Positions 8,515 through 17,772 of a stretch of DNA of 64,000 nucleotides are shown piece by piece. This stretch comes from Alphaproteobacteria bacterium (lineage in GTDB: Bacteria; Pseudomonadota; Alphaproteobacteria; Paracaedibacterales; VGCI01). The notes under the pieces are model-generated. The model was not told the DNA's origin. It did not search any database and saw only the letters and a program-made list of their open reading frames with translations. The position numbers and the translations under genes were made by a program. Location of the stretch: assembly GCA_016870095.1 (NCBI GenBank), contig VGCI01000002.1, positions 1-64,000 of the forward strand, read 5' to 3'. Numbering within the stretch: position 1 is the first letter of the stretch; the number at the start of each line of letters is the position of its first letter.

Positions 8515-11229
8515 TTATTTCCATATTTTATTCCAAGACTTCTTTATAAGACCTTTACTCTTTTTACTTTCAAATGCCTGCTCGTTTGCATCAAATTCTC
8601 CACGGAACTCTTCATTGGTAAGAGGGACTTTGTATTGATCTATGGTCTGTCTTGTCTCTTGACGACGAGCCTGTAATTTTGCTTCCAGCTCATAACCTCC
8701 TTGATTGAGATTCTGCTTCTGCCGCATCTCCTCAAGGCCAGAACTGCTTGTTGGCATTGAGTTTATGTTTTGCCTCGAGTCAGTATTGTGCTGTTGAATA
8801 TCTGCCCTTGATGAAAGCTCTTTTGGCTGCATAACGGATTGATTGTTATCAAGGAATCCTTCGATTTCCTTTTGGTAAGCAGTTGGATTTTGGGTTTGCC
8901 AAGCTGCTGCTGCCAACTTGTCTCCACTAAATTGTTTATCTGCAATATAGGATAATGAAGAGTCATTGAGGTTGCTTCCGGAAGCGATTCCCTTTTGTCG
9001 CTGAAGCGAGGCAGTTTCGCTCCACATTTGAGATTCTTGAAGGCTTGCAGCAGCTTGCTCTGAGAAGCTTTCAGCCTTGTTAAAATGCTCTTGAACTTGA
9101 TCGAGCATCTGACTTGATGAAGTGTTACTAATGGCTCCTTTATTATCCTCAACGTATTGCAATCCATGACTTAAGTTATCGGCAAATTGTTTTGCAACAC
9201 CGCTTTTAAGATGCTGAGACATTCCTTCACTATCTTTTGCAGAAGCCTGGAATTGGCCGCCTAAATTTGCTGCTATTCTTCCAAATAGGCCCCCTGACCC
9301 CACACCCGCTTCTCCACTAGCACCTAGCAATATATTAAAAGCCTTATCTTCAGATAAGTTATGATCCTTGGCAAATTGCTTAGCAATATCCATGGAGTTT
9401 GATAAGGATTTTTGGGCACTTGCTGAACCACTCTCGCCAAACGTTTCTGTAAATCCTTGGCTATCAGCAAGACTCTTGGTTAAGGAAAATAACTGATTCA
9501 TTCCCATCTGAACCTGCTGACCTGCTGCCTTTGTGTGGCTGAGTGAAGATTGAAGAGCTACCTGACTTTGAAGTCCAGACATTGCACTTACAGCATCGTT
9601 TTGAGAGACATTCGTACCGAGTTGTGTTTGATGTTCTTGTAAACTTAGTTGCCCTTCGGTTCCATAGAGGGCGGCCATCTTCCCATCATCAAAGCGAGAT
9701 CCATAATTGAAGGAAGAACCCAACTGCTGTTGAGCAACTTGAGAGTTAGCAATATGACGTGTATGTAAATTTTGTGCATCAAATGACACATTGCCATCAA
9801 CAACTTCAGCACCTGCTTTGCCTGCAAAGGTTTCTCCGCCTTGGGTGAATGAAGAAGATAATTGAGAAAAAGCATAGCCCCCACTCCAGAGAAGCGCATA
9901 GGAAATGAAAGGAACCGAGTATTGTAATCCCATCACAAAACAATATGCATTGTAGGCAGCATCAGCCAACCCATTCTGAGTCATGAGATTAAGACCTTGC
10001 CCGTATCCAATTGTTTGAGAAGCCATACTTTGACTTGCAAACATATGGCCTAAGGCATTGAGGATTGCCAATAAGATTGGCCAGGTAGCCAGCCATGCCA
10101 TCACCTTTACCCATGTGACAAGCAACCCAATTCCACCTGGTAAGAAAGTCATGGGAGCCATAACCGCAAAATAGATCAATGCGAGCGTAAAGATGATGGT
10201 GTGAAGAATAGGAATTTGAGATCCCGCCAAAGCAGCTTTGACGAGAAATGAGCTATCCTGCTGCGCGATGCCACGGTCTGCGTTCAGATGAGCGAGTTCA
10301 GCGCTATTGCGCCTTAAACCGAGCTCATCACGCTTGTCTTGAAGAGCACCGCGATAGCTATTCAACATCAGCTCTTGCTGAATGATGTGAGCCGCATCGC
10401 TTGATCCTCGTGCAAGATATTGCCATGCATCCCCAAAATATTGTTTCAAGCGGCGCGTCTGGGTTTCAGCATCGCCTTTCACGTCGAACATCTTCATAGC
10501 TAGAGATTTGAAACCCGTCTCTACTTCGATGGGAATGATTGCTCTCACCTTTTGGGCACACTCTCGACAGTTCATGAAGGCAGATTGGCCATTGAGTTGT
10601 CGCCAATAAATCCCTAAAAGTGGATGGGGATTTGCCTCAATAAACCCGAGCATATCTTCTGTTTCTAATGCCGCCTTTTTGCCGGGCTCCAGGTTAGAGA
10701 ATACATACGGCCATGCAAAACATTGTCGGGTAAAATCTTTCAAGTTCTCACGGATAAGGGGATCTCGGATACTCAAGGTGTGAGCCGCTTGAATCAACTT
10801 TGCACCGAACATCGGTCCAACCCTGGAAAACCGCTCCATGTCGCTTGACGTGAATACCGTTTCGATATGCTCTGTCAAAAATTCGCTGATTGTGCTGGAG
10901 AGGCTTGCCACCGCTGCGATGCCAAGGGGAATATTATCAATTTTGCTGTACTTAAAATTCAGGTCAACCTTGTCGATAATATTGACGGAAGCTTTAGGTC
11001 CATAGAACAAGGCGACCAGAAGAAATGTCGGTAATATCCACTCTTTAAATAATATTGGCAATGATCCACCTGGAACTGACCTGACGGCTGTATAGAGTAA
11101 AGCAATGCCAATTGTTAAGCTACCAACAGATGTAAAATAAGGATTCTGACTTGCAAAGATTAAGCTGATCCCATTGAAGATGGTCCAGAGAATCTTGCCG
11201 CCCCCATAGATATAAACAACGTATTCCAT
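8515..11229 (-). CDS. traG: TraG, mating-pair stabilisation and pilus assembly protein
   Basis: A 904-residue inner membrane protein close in length to F TraG (938). The N-terminal half has clusters of hydrophobic helices (near residues 15-85 and again about 335-470), the part needed for pilus assembly. From about residue 480 the protein is a long hydrophilic periplasmic tail rich in Gln, Ser, Asn and Ala, the region that in F stabilises mating pairs and is read by the recipient's exclusion protein. The start has GGAG about eight bases upstream and lies 12 bases after traH. The C-terminus is highly charged (ESKKSKGLIKKSWNKIWK). Confidence 0.92.
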   Translation of the reverse strand: MEYVVYIYGGGKILWTIFNGISLIFASQNPYFTSVGSLTIGIALLYTAVRSVPGGSLPILFKEWILPTFLLVALFYGPKASVNIIDKVDLNFKYSKIDNIPLGIAAVASLSSTISEFLTEHIETVFTSSDMERFSRVGPMFGAKLIQAAHTLSIRDPLIRENLKDFTRQCFAWPYVFSNLEPGKKAALETEDMLGFIEANPHPLLGIYWRQLNGQSAFMNCRECAQKVRAIIPIEVETGFKSLAMKMFDVKGDAETQTRRLKQYFGDAWQYLARGSSDAAHIIQQELMLNSYRGALQDKRDELGLRRNSAELAHLNADRGIAQQDSSFLVKAALAGSQIPILHTIIFTLALIYFAVMAPMTFLPGGIGLLVTWVKVMAWLATWPILLAILNALGHMFASQSMASQTIGYGQGLNLMTQNGLADAAYNAYCFVMGLQYSVPFISYALLWSGGYAFSQLSSSFTQGGETFAGKAGAEVVDGNVSFDAQNLHTRHIANSQVAQQQLGSSFNYGSRFDDGKMAALYGTEGQLSLQEHQTQLGTNVSQNDAVSAMSGLQSQVALQSSLSHTKAAGQQVQMGMNQLFSLTKSLADSQGFTETFGESGSASAQKSLSNSMDIAKQFAKDHNLSEDKAFNILLGASGEAGVGSGGLFGRIAANLGGQFQASAKDSEGMSQHLKSGVAKQFADNLSHGLQYVEDNKGAISNTSSSQMLDQVQEHFNKAESFSEQAAASLQESQMWSETASLQRQKGIASGSNLNDSSLSYIADKQFSGDKLAAAAWQTQNPTAYQKEIEGFLDNNQSVMQPKELSSRADIQQHNTDSRQNINSMPTSSSGLEEMRQKQNLNQGGYELEAKLQARRQETRQTIDQYKVPLTNEEFRGEFDANEQAFESKKSKGLIKKSWNKIWK

Positions 11230-11241
11230 GTAACACGCTCC

Positions 11242-12582
11242 TTAACTGTTTTTTGCAACAATGGCTTGCTCTATGGCTTGTATGGTTTGGTTCAGAATGG
11301 TGATGGAACCGCCATTGGCTCCAATCAACAAGGATTGAACGCGAGACCGAGACCTTTGCAAGTTTTTCTTGAAACTCTCGATCGCCGTATCTTCCAGCTG
11401 AATCTTTTGCAATGCATCAACAGCCTCAAGGACTTCACTCATCACGCGATCGAATTGTGTGAGAATCACATTGGCCGCGATGTATTCAGCCGCATCCTGC
11501 ATGAGGAAAGGCGTACCAGCGGCCACACTCACTTGGATATAACGATAGACGGGAACATTGACTGCATCATTCAGAAACGCAATATCTTCTGCTGCGATCG
11601 ATTCTTTAGAGATATATTTTACCCGCAATTCCGAGATTTTATGGATGACTTTCGCTTTCATTGTCATGTTGGGGTGATCGCTGTTATCTTGGATGGTAAT
11701 TTGTGTAAGACGCGGCGCAAGGCATTTCTGATCTTCATCACAAGTGAGCTGAGAGGTCGTTCCTCCCTTTAGATAAGCCGCAATAAAATCCTTCTGATCA
11801 GCCTTTGGTTCGATGACCTTGAGGCGAATAGTTTCACCCTCTCGTCTGGAAATCAATGTTCCGGTAACAGACATAATAAAAGAAGCCAGCTCTTTATTCT
11901 CGGCGTATTCTGGCATTTTTTTGAGAACATGCCACACAAGGTTGTATTCACCCAGCATGAGGTCTTTATATTTTACTTGGGCATTTTGAACGTTAGAATG
12001 AATGGCGTTGGGTTTCCCGCAATGTTGACGTGCACCAAACCAATCTTCACCGCCACTACGCCTCTCGTTCATGCAGATTTGTTCACTCGCTGCCGTTCCT
12101 TTCGGCCATAGACCACCGACAATCTTCTGACTCGCTTGGCAAGAATTGAGCATCATATTATTCATGTCTTGAACAGATTTACGAAGTTGAGACAAAAGAT
12201 TTTCAACTTGAGGGGCCATGGTTTTCATAGCCAACTGAAGGCCATAGGTTGGAACCCCCGTTCCAATCTGACGAAGAAGCTGGGATAGTTGTTCCCCTTG
12301 CAAAAAGGAAAATGATCCAAAGTATAAATCAAGATTATTACACCCAGCTCCCAACTGAGGCAGGCTGATATTGATCGGTTGAACCACACTATTATTTTGA
12401 CGCAATACATAGCCACCACCAGTATAATAACCCGCAGCCTGATCCTGAAACGCTCCGGGGGTTGTTCTATTCACTTGGCCGCCTAAGCTTTGGAAAAAGG
12501 TATCTAAAGCGCTGGCTTCGATAGGACTTGGGAAACAACACAAAAAGAAAAAGAACAAGGTGCTAATGGTTTTAGGAAACAT
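11242..12582 (-). CDS. traH: TraH, pilus assembly protein
   Basis: A 446-residue periplasmic or outer-membrane-associated protein needed for F-type pilus assembly, working with TraF and TraW. It has a signal peptide (MFPKTISTLFFFFLCCF... cut near IEASA), an early conserved YYTGGGYVLRQ segment typical of the family, and a coiled C-terminal half. The length matches F TraH (about 458). ATG at 12582 overlaps the end of traF by 11 bases and is preceded by GAGGAGG, so the two are translated together. Confidence 0.93.
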   Translation of the reverse strand: MFPKTISTLFFFFLCCFPSPIEASALDTFFQSLGGQVNRTTPGAFQDQAAGYYTGGGYVLRQNNSVVQPINISLPQLGAGCNNLDLYFGSFSFLQGEQLSQLLRQIGTGVPTYGLQLAMKTMAPQVENLLSQLRKSVQDMNNMMLNSCQASQKIVGGLWPKGTAASEQICMNERRSGGEDWFGARQHCGKPNAIHSNVQNAQVKYKDLMLGEYNLVWHVLKKMPEYAENKELASFIMSVTGTLISRREGETIRLKVIEPKADQKDFIAAYLKGGTTSQLTCDEDQKCLAPRLTQITIQDNSDHPNMTMKAKVIHKISELRVKYISKESIAAEDIAFLNDAVNVPVYRYIQVSVAAGTPFLMQDAAEYIAANVILTQFDRVMSEVLEAVDALQKIQLEDTAIESFKKNLQRSRSRVQSLLIGANGGSITILNQTIQAIEQAIVAKNS

Positions 12583-13369
12583 GTGGCGCCTCCTCTAAAA
12601 ATCGAATGATAACTTTTAAGTTTTCTCGAAGCTGAGACTGGTTCACCAACCCCCGAGCCAAAGGAATCACTTGACGAGTTTGCGGATTGACTAAGAACAA
12701 AGCCGGAAAGATACCCTCCGGATTAAGGACTGCAATGGTTCCATTATCAACTTCCGCATCAGTGAACAACTCAAGGGCCTTTCTTTCTGCGAATGTCGAC
12801 GGTCGACCCCCGATAGCCTTACACTCAAAACCATAAATATTCATCAGGTCTTTGACGATGGGGGCAAATTCATGACAGTAGGGACAGTCCTCTTTAAAGA
12901 GAAAGAATAATCCATATGTTTTAGTCAAAGTCCTTATTTTCTGATCGAGTTGATGATCAAGTTGCTCCTGATAAACCTTTCGATGTTGGGGGCTTGGTTG
13001 ATCGGATGAGCGAAAGTTTTGGGTAGTAAGAAGTGAAGCGAGCATCCAAGCTTTTTCGAACTCTGTTGCACGATTCATAATGGCATTCTGAGCCTGCTGC
13101 ATCATTTGAACATTATCTAGGGTGGGCTCCAAAATTGCCTTAGCTTGGATCTCTTCAAAGTTCTTTCGCAATGTCTCTATTCTTCCGGGGTAAGAAAGCC
13201 TTTTTGATAGCTCATTTTTATTGATAGCAGAATCATTTTCTTCTTTCTTGATGATGGACAGAGAGCGCTTATACCAAAGCCACCCTTTTTGCTCACCTGA
13301 GTACCAGTTTGAATGAACTGGTGATATAAGAAAAATCAGAAGAAAAAGAATTGATCTAAAAATCCCCAT
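12572..13369 (-). CDS. traF: TraF, thioredoxin-fold pilus assembly protein
   Basis: Periplasmic TraF of about 265 residues. A signal peptide covers residues 1-20 (MGIFRSILFLLIFLISPVHS). The C-terminal half is a thioredoxin fold with FLFKEDCPYCHEFAPIVKDL; unlike F TraF, which has lost it, this protein keeps a CxxC active site and could act as an oxidoreductase on the cysteine-rich TraN and TraU. Start ATG 13369 is seven bases after AAGGA; a GTG at 13375 is in frame but less likely. It overlaps the 3' end of traN. Confidence 0.92.
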   Translation of the reverse strand: MGIFRSILFLLIFLISPVHSNWYSGEQKGWLWYKRSLSIIKKEENDSAINKNELSKRLSYPGRIETLRKNFEEIQAKAILEPTLDNVQMMQQAQNAIMNRATEFEKAWMLASLLTTQNFRSSDQPSPQHRKVYQEQLDHQLDQKIRTLTKTYGLFFLFKEDCPYCHEFAPIVKDLMNIYGFECKAIGGRPSTFAERKALELFTDAEVDNGTIAVLNPEGIFPALFLVNPQTRQVIPLARGLVNQSQLRENLKVIIRFLEEAPHVS

Positions 13370-14954
13370 GATCACGTCCTTGTATTTTTTGTGACTTGTT
13401 TATTTGACTTGTTTTATCCTTCATTGATTGTTGAATGCCTTGGGTAATCTTTTGAACGTTCGGTACTTTTGTGCTGACTGCAATATCCTGAAAAAGGTCC
13501 GAGAAATTGACTTTAGAAAAATCCATTTTTGACAATTGCTCAGCCGTAAGTCCTTGGCATTGAGGTTGTTGAGGATACCCGAATCTAAGTCCTAATTGTG
13601 CTCTTCCTTGTTCCTGAATAATTTTGGCAAGTTTACTATCGTAGCAGCAAAAGGTTGTTTTCTTTCGAATGCATTGACCTGCGAGCTTTTCAGCACAATA
13701 TGTTCCCACCATCACACATCTGTTTTTATCCCGTAATTCTCGCAGCTCTTTCTCTTCAGCACCACATGAAGACAATTTGAGAGATACACCCCATCCTTTG
13801 CCAGACCCACAACAATCTCGAAAATCTAAACAATTGCGTGTGCACCGCCGATCTGTTCCTTTGAAGATAGTAGAAAAGTTCCGCAAATCATTCTGAGCTT
13901 CTTTCAGCACCGACATCTGACTCAATACTTCAAATAAATCTTGATTGGGTTTATAAGTGGTATCTGTACAGTCAACACTTAAACAAAAAGGGTTCTCTTT
14001 ATTGGATGATTGAAAAGACTTTATAGATCTTTTGCTGGCAGGACAGCGGAAAGTTTGTTCCCAAAGAACACACGTGTTCCCAACCTTCTCTTGGCAAACA
14101 GAATTAGTCTGATAACAGCCTTTTTCTCGCAAACCTGCACAAGATTTAGTTGAACTCTTAAAACACGCATATTGATAATGTTCTTCAAAATGATCACGTG
14201 TAAGAGGCTCGCCTTGAATGGTTCGTGTTTCATTTTGAGGGCTTTTGGTGACACTCACATAACGACAAAGACCTTGCTCTACGAGCTTTTCAAGGTGGGT
14301 ACATCCATCAACCCATTTTTCACTGATAACATCTACTTTTTTGGGGGCAACATCTACCCGAGATGCACATCCTCCGCAGTATTCTGTCCAATGGCTATAG
14401 TGCAGACTCCATCCACTTCTTTCCTTTCGTGCGTGCCCTGGACAATAGGCAATATTTGTTCTCAATTCAGGGGTGATTTTAAGGGCAATTTCTAAATGTT
14501 TTAAACAACCTTGTTGATATTCCTCACCACCCTCTGTGCAAGTTTTAATTTCTTCTGAGGGACTCTCAGAGCCAGGGGTTTCCATGGGAATTTCGGTGAT
14601 ATGTTCACTAAGGGTTTTTTGAGGGTCAGCAATGGCTTGATTGGCCGATACAACCAACGGATCTTTTTGTGAATCGATGACGTAGTGCTGTCGAGAATCA
14701 GAGGTGTCCCTAATCAGTTTGGCGGCCTCGTTGTCGTACATTATTTTCTGAGTTTCACTTCCAAGGTCATGACTCTTGATTTTTGACTGAGGCAGGTCTA
14801 TTCCCCCATATCCTGGGACAACTTGAGGGTTTTGAGGTTTGGGGATGGGAAGACTTTGAGCCCATGAACTGCCTTGGTCAAAGGACTTGTTCATGGCTTC
14901 AACTATTGAAATCGTTGATAGAATCACCGCCAGTATTATGAAGGGCATCTTCAT
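13356..14954 (-). CDS. traN: TraN, cysteine-rich outer membrane mating-pair protein
   Basis: A 532-residue TraN homologue, slightly shorter than F TraN (602). A signal peptide covers residues 1-20 (ending VEA). Residues 130-460 contain more than 25 cysteines in short spacings (RRCTRNCLDFRDCCGSGKGW, TFCCYDSKLAK), the disulphide-rich scaffold of the family. In F it sits in the outer membrane and contacts the recipient surface. Its ATG overlaps the trbC stop as ATGA. The need for disulphides fits the CxxC-bearing TraF and TrbC/DsbC-like neighbours. Confidence 0.92.
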   Translation of the reverse strand: MKMPFIILAVILSTISIVEAMNKSFDQGSSWAQSLPIPKPQNPQVVPGYGGIDLPQSKIKSHDLGSETQKIMYDNEAAKLIRDTSDSRQHYVIDSQKDPLVVSANQAIADPQKTLSEHITEIPMETPGSESPSEEIKTCTEGGEEYQQGCLKHLEIALKITPELRTNIAYCPGHARKERSGWSLHYSHWTEYCGGCASRVDVAPKKVDVISEKWVDGCTHLEKLVEQGLCRYVSVTKSPQNETRTIQGEPLTRDHFEEHYQYACFKSSTKSCAGLREKGCYQTNSVCQEKVGNTCVLWEQTFRCPASKRSIKSFQSSNKENPFCLSVDCTDTTYKPNQDLFEVLSQMSVLKEAQNDLRNFSTIFKGTDRRCTRNCLDFRDCCGSGKGWGVSLKLSSCGAEEKELRELRDKNRCVMVGTYCAEKLAGQCIRKKTTFCCYDSKLAKIIQEQGRAQLGLRFGYPQQPQCQGLTAEQLSKMDFSKVNFSDLFQDIAVSTKVPNVQKITQGIQQSMKDKTSQINKSQKIQGRDHGDF

Positions 14955-15589
14955 GATTTATTCCACATACCTTGGAGATTTTGGTATAGTTTCTGTGCTT
15001 CTGTCTTTAACTCTGCTTTTTTCCTAAATTGATCTAGCGCTTCAATTAAAGATATGTGCCCCTCAACTCGATCAATGGTTTGTTTGTTAACCAGTACAAA
15101 TGTAGGAACGACGGTAATGTTATGATCATCAAACTTTGGTGGATCAATCTCAGCAGCGATGCCTAAATCCTGCATGTAAATTTGGGTTTTTGAAAAAGTT
15201 CCCCCAACAAGCCCCCGAAACACGATGTGAGCTCCTATCTTTTGAGCTTGTTGACCTAAGACTTTGATGGATTCTTGAGGCATACTTGATGAGACGAAGA
15301 TGTAGAGTTGCGCAAGAGGTTTATCAACATCTTGAGATTTAAGATTCATGCCACATTTTCCGGATGGGTGGTCAGAATGCGCACCTGTACAAGCCTTTCC
15401 AGCTTTACCTCCGAGAATCTTAGAGATCTTTCTTGTCGGATCTTTAAGGGAATGGATCAGAGTTTTCGCGTCAATTGACCCAAACTTTGATGCTTGCTCT
15501 GCTTGACTAATAATTTCCTGAGCTTCCTTTCCAGCACATAAAGAGCCGAGAATCGTACCCAAAAAAATTATAATAATTCTTCTTTTCAT
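14951..15589 (-). CDS. trbC: TrbC, F-type pilin assembly protein
   Basis: A 212-residue exported protein of the type-F TrbC family, required with TraW for pilus assembly. A signal peptide ends near GSLCAG (residue 20). The conserved core runs LAQLYIFVSSSMPQESIKVL ... GAHIVFRGLVGGTF ... VVPTFVLVNKQ, a thioredoxin-like arrangement without an active CxxC. Its position between traU and traN is as in F-type clusters. It ends in a 4-base overlap with traN. Confidence 0.92.
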   Translation of the reverse strand: MKRRIIIIFLGTILGSLCAGKEAQEIISQAEQASKFGSIDAKTLIHSLKDPTRKISKILGGKAGKACTGAHSDHPSGKCGMNLKSQDVDKPLAQLYIFVSSSMPQESIKVLGQQAQKIGAHIVFRGLVGGTFSKTQIYMQDLGIAAEIDPPKFDDHNITVVPTFVLVNKQTIDRVEGHISLIEALDQFRKKAELKTEAQKLYQNLQGMWNKS

Positions 15590-15611
15590 AAGCTTTCCTC
15601 AAATCAACTAA

Positions 15612-16586
15612 TCAAAGGAGACAGCAATCGCGACGCCTCCAAACCAAATACCCAAAATCCGATCCCTTATAGGGAAATTCCTTCCCTCCTTGCCACAATA
15701 CTTCTGTATGGCCAAAGGGATAGCAATTAGACGCCGTGGGAATGGGGTAGGTCATCTGAAAGCGATACTGGCTTTTTTTAATGATCGGCATAGGGTATTT
15801 TGAGCATAAACCTTGTTGCCCATAAGTCCCCCACAGAAGCCCCTCTCTATGAAGTTTGGCCATAAACCGACCGGCAATGAGAAGACTTGCTTGAACACCC
15901 CCAGAATGATCACTCAATGTTCCTGTAAAAGGATAAAGTCCTCCTTGACACCCAGAGCACCAGAACAAGGAATCGAGCGGCAAGCTGGTAGAGGAGGCCA
16001 CACAGTCCGCTGCACAAGAACTTTGCGCAAGAACATTGCCAAACAAGACAGCTTCTGGGTTTAAAATGAAGGATTTTTCGTCATCATTCCATAAGGGGTC
16101 GAGCTCTGTTAAATAGGCCAAGTCTATGGAAGTATTTTCAAGACAGACAAAATCCATCAAGACTTCTAGCCAATACATGATTGGATAAACATACCAATGT
16201 ACCTGATAGAAGCTGTGGTGTGTGCCATCATCAGTATTCTCTTCAACATCTCCCCGATAACTAATACCAGAACTAGCGACTTGCATCCCGCCCATGTTTA
16301 CCAGACAATAGGGCGTGCGGGTAACATCCACCATTCTGACGGGTTCCCAAAATCCGACAGGGATGCCTGGAACCGGCAAATTTAAGGGAGGTCTGTTACA
16401 GACACATATGGGTGAACTGGGTACAGGTGGGCTCGCGTTCCCCTTCACAACATTCATTCCCATGATAGTTAAAGGAAACACGCACTTCCAACAAATATCA
16501 GTCACTGGATTGACAAAACGGCCTACACAGGTGCTACAAATTGGCTGCATCATTGCACAAATTAGGAAAAGGCACTTGTAAAACAT
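15612..16586 (-). CDS. traU: TraU, periplasmic conjugation protein
   Basis: About 324 residues, matching F TraU (330). The start is placed at ATG 16586 (MFYKCLFLICAMM), which opens a signal peptide; a longer frame to 16748 would run through the antitoxin gene on the other strand and is rejected. Conserved features include the cysteine-rich start CVGRFVNPVTDICWKC, PICVCNRPP, GFWEPVRMVDVTRTPYC and the C-terminal WRRRDCCLL. TraU supports DNA transfer with TraW and TrbC. It is separated from traW by the toxin-antitoxin pair on the opposite strand, so its transcript must read through that insertion or start anew. Confidence 0.92.
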   Translation of the reverse strand: MFYKCLFLICAMMQPICSTCVGRFVNPVTDICWKCVFPLTIMGMNVVKGNASPPVPSSPICVCNRPPLNLPVPGIPVGFWEPVRMVDVTRTPYCLVNMGGMQVASSGISYRGDVEENTDDGTHHSFYQVHWYVYPIMYWLEVLMDFVCLENTSIDLAYLTELDPLWNDDEKSFILNPEAVLFGNVLAQSSCAADCVASSTSLPLDSLFWCSGCQGGLYPFTGTLSDHSGGVQASLLIAGRFMAKLHREGLLWGTYGQQGLCSKYPMPIIKKSQYRFQMTYPIPTASNCYPFGHTEVLWQGGKEFPYKGSDFGYLVWRRRDCCLL

Positions 16587-16625
16587 GTAAAACGTGCTAT
16601 ATTTAAGAATAGGATCATTCTTAAA
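16576..16625 (+). promoter_or_regulatory. Promoter and palindromic operator of the toxin-antitoxin pair
   Basis: A -35-like TTGTAA (16576-16581) and a -10-like TATATT (16598-16603) are 16 bases apart. Overlapping and following the -10 is a perfect inverted repeat with 9-base arms, TTTAAGAAT at 16602-16610 and ATTCTTAAA at 16617-16625, around a 6-base centre. It ends just before the ribosome binding site AGGAG of the antitoxin gene. Ribbon-helix-helix antitoxins bind such palindromes to repress their own operon, so this is the likely autoregulatory operator. The functional assignment is inferred. Confidence 0.65.
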
Positions 16626-16639
16626 AGGAGTTAAATACA

Positions 16640-16885
16640 ATGATGTTAGGTGTACGCCTTCCCGAGTCTCTTGACCAACGGCTTGGTCAATTGGCTCAAA
16701 AAACCCATCGCCCAAAGAGCTTTTATGTAAAAGAAGCTTTGGAGGCATATTTGGATGAGAATGAGGAAATGTTTGCTACCATTGCTGATTATGAAGAGCA
16801 AAAGAAAAATGGAACCTTAGTGACTTATTCTTTGGAAGAAGTAATGAAGAAGCTAAAGATCGATAAAGATGACTTGGAAGATTAA
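16640..16885 (+). CDS. RelB/ParD-type ribbon-helix-helix antitoxin
   Basis: An 81-residue antitoxin. Residues 1-45 are a ribbon-helix-helix DNA-binding domain (MLGVRLPESLDQRLGQLAQ, then FYVKEALEAYLDEN), and the acidic C-terminus (LEEVMKKLKIDKDDLED) is the toxin-wrapping tail. AGGAG lies upstream of the ATG. It overlaps the toxin gene by 17 bases, the usual antitoxin-first arrangement. Inserted against the direction of the tra operon between traW and traU, it probably serves to keep the element in the cell. Confidence 0.88.
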   Translation: MMLGVRLPESLDQRLGQLAQKTHRPKSFYVKEALEAYLDENEEMFATIADYEEQKKNGTLVTYSLEEVMKKLKIDKDDLED

Positions 16886-17135
16886 GATTCGTCCCAATAC
16901 GGAAAAGCAGCTGGAAAAGCTTGATCGAGAAGTACAGAAAAGGGTTTTGAGTTTTCTTTACAAGCGCCTTCTGCCAAGCAATAACCCAAGACAGTTTGGT
17001 AAAGCATTGCGAGGACGTATGAGCGGTTATTGGTCTTATCGAGTTGGAGATTACCGTATTATCGCTGACATTCAAGATCACCACCTTACAGTTGTTGCCG
17101 TCTCTATCAACCACCGTCGCCAAGTTTATATTTAA
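16869..17135 (+). CDS. RelE/ParE-superfamily toxin
   Basis: An 88-residue toxin of the RelE family. The sequence follows the family order: an N-terminal strand and helix (WKIKIRPNTEKQLEKLDREV), then PRQFGKALRGRMSGYWSYRV, then GDYRIIADIQDHHLTVVAV and the basic end NHRRQVYI. Arg and Lys residues in RVGDYRII and NHRR suit an mRNA interferase active site. The stop lies only four bases from the convergent traW stop. The gene is intact, so the pair may be active. Confidence 0.88.
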   Translation: MTWKIKIRPNTEKQLEKLDREVQKRVLSFLYKRLLPSNNPRQFGKALRGRMSGYWSYRVGDYRIIADIQDHHLTVVAVSINHRRQVYI

Positions 17136-17139
17136 CCCC

Positions 17140-17772
17140 TCACTCACCATCTAAGTGACCTTTCGTTTGTAATAGAGTTTCTATAGGAATTTCTTCGATC
17201 AAAAGAACCTTATCTTTTTGAGATACACGAACAGGAATTTTAGAAATATCAAACTTCTTTACTAGCAACCCACCTTGGTCAAAGAAGAATGTTCTCTTAT
17301 GCTCTTTAGTTAATAGCATTGGTTTTCCACGTGTCAGGACGATCTTTCCCTCTTGAGATAAGGCCCATTTGACTTGGGAAGTATCATCCCCATCAATCAG
17401 AAGTAGTGGTTTCCCAAATGAGTAATAATCGAGGGGTTTATATCTGGTTCCAGCTATGGCAATTAAGTTGCCCTCATGATCTTTGATGTCTTTATCCAAA
17501 ACAAAGGAAGGGTCATAATCTCTTGACTGATAAGTGGTCGTCTTTTGGAGACCTTCAACAGGTCTTGGCCGATCAATAGATTGACGGACTCTCATCTGAA
17601 GTTCTTTTTGATGTTCCGCAAGTTTTCCAGAAACTTGTAAATCATGGAGTTTTTCTTCAATGACTTTTAATAAACTTTTCTCAACAATTTCAAAGGTTGT
17701 CCCTATGGTACCCAAGTCCTTGGCACAGCAAGGAAGAATAGAAACGATGAAGAGGATGTTTTTAATCTTCAA
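17140..17772 (-). CDS. traW: TraW, pilus assembly protein
   Basis: A periplasmic protein of about 210 residues of the F-type TraW family. The TTG at 17772 is chosen as the start: GGGGAG lies seven bases upstream and translation then begins with a clean signal peptide (LKIKNILFIVSILPCCA). A longer ATG frame to 17790 or 17802 overlaps traC more and has no better site. Conserved stretches include SQKDKVLLIEEIPIETLL near the C-terminus and YKPLDYYSFGKPLLLIDGDD in the middle. It overlaps the 3' end of traC by 11 bases. The protein works with TrbC and TraU. Confidence 0.88.
   Translation of the reverse strand: MKIKNILFIVSILPCCAKDLGTIGTTFEIVEKSLLKVIEEKLHDLQVSGKLAEHQKELQMRVRQSIDRPRPVEGLQKTTTYQSRDYDPSFVLDKDIKDHEGNLIAIAGTRYKPLDYYSFGKPLLLIDGDDTSQVKWALSQEGKIVLTRGKPMLLTKEHKRTFFFDQGGLLVKKFDISKIPVRVSQKDKVLLIEEIPIETLLQTKGHLDGE

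Noticed and set aside
7781-8524. A minus-strand frame of 247 codons opposite the membrane protein
   Set aside because: The plus-strand frame has a better start site, clear transmembrane helices and natural composition; the minus frame is its shadow and also overlaps traD and traG.
11266-11772. A plus-strand frame of 168 codons inside traH
   Set aside because: It lies antisense to a fully conserved TraH coding region and shows no family motif.
16587-16748. N-terminal extension of traU
   Set aside because: It is antisense to the antitoxin gene and lacks a signal peptide; ATG 16586 begins one directly.
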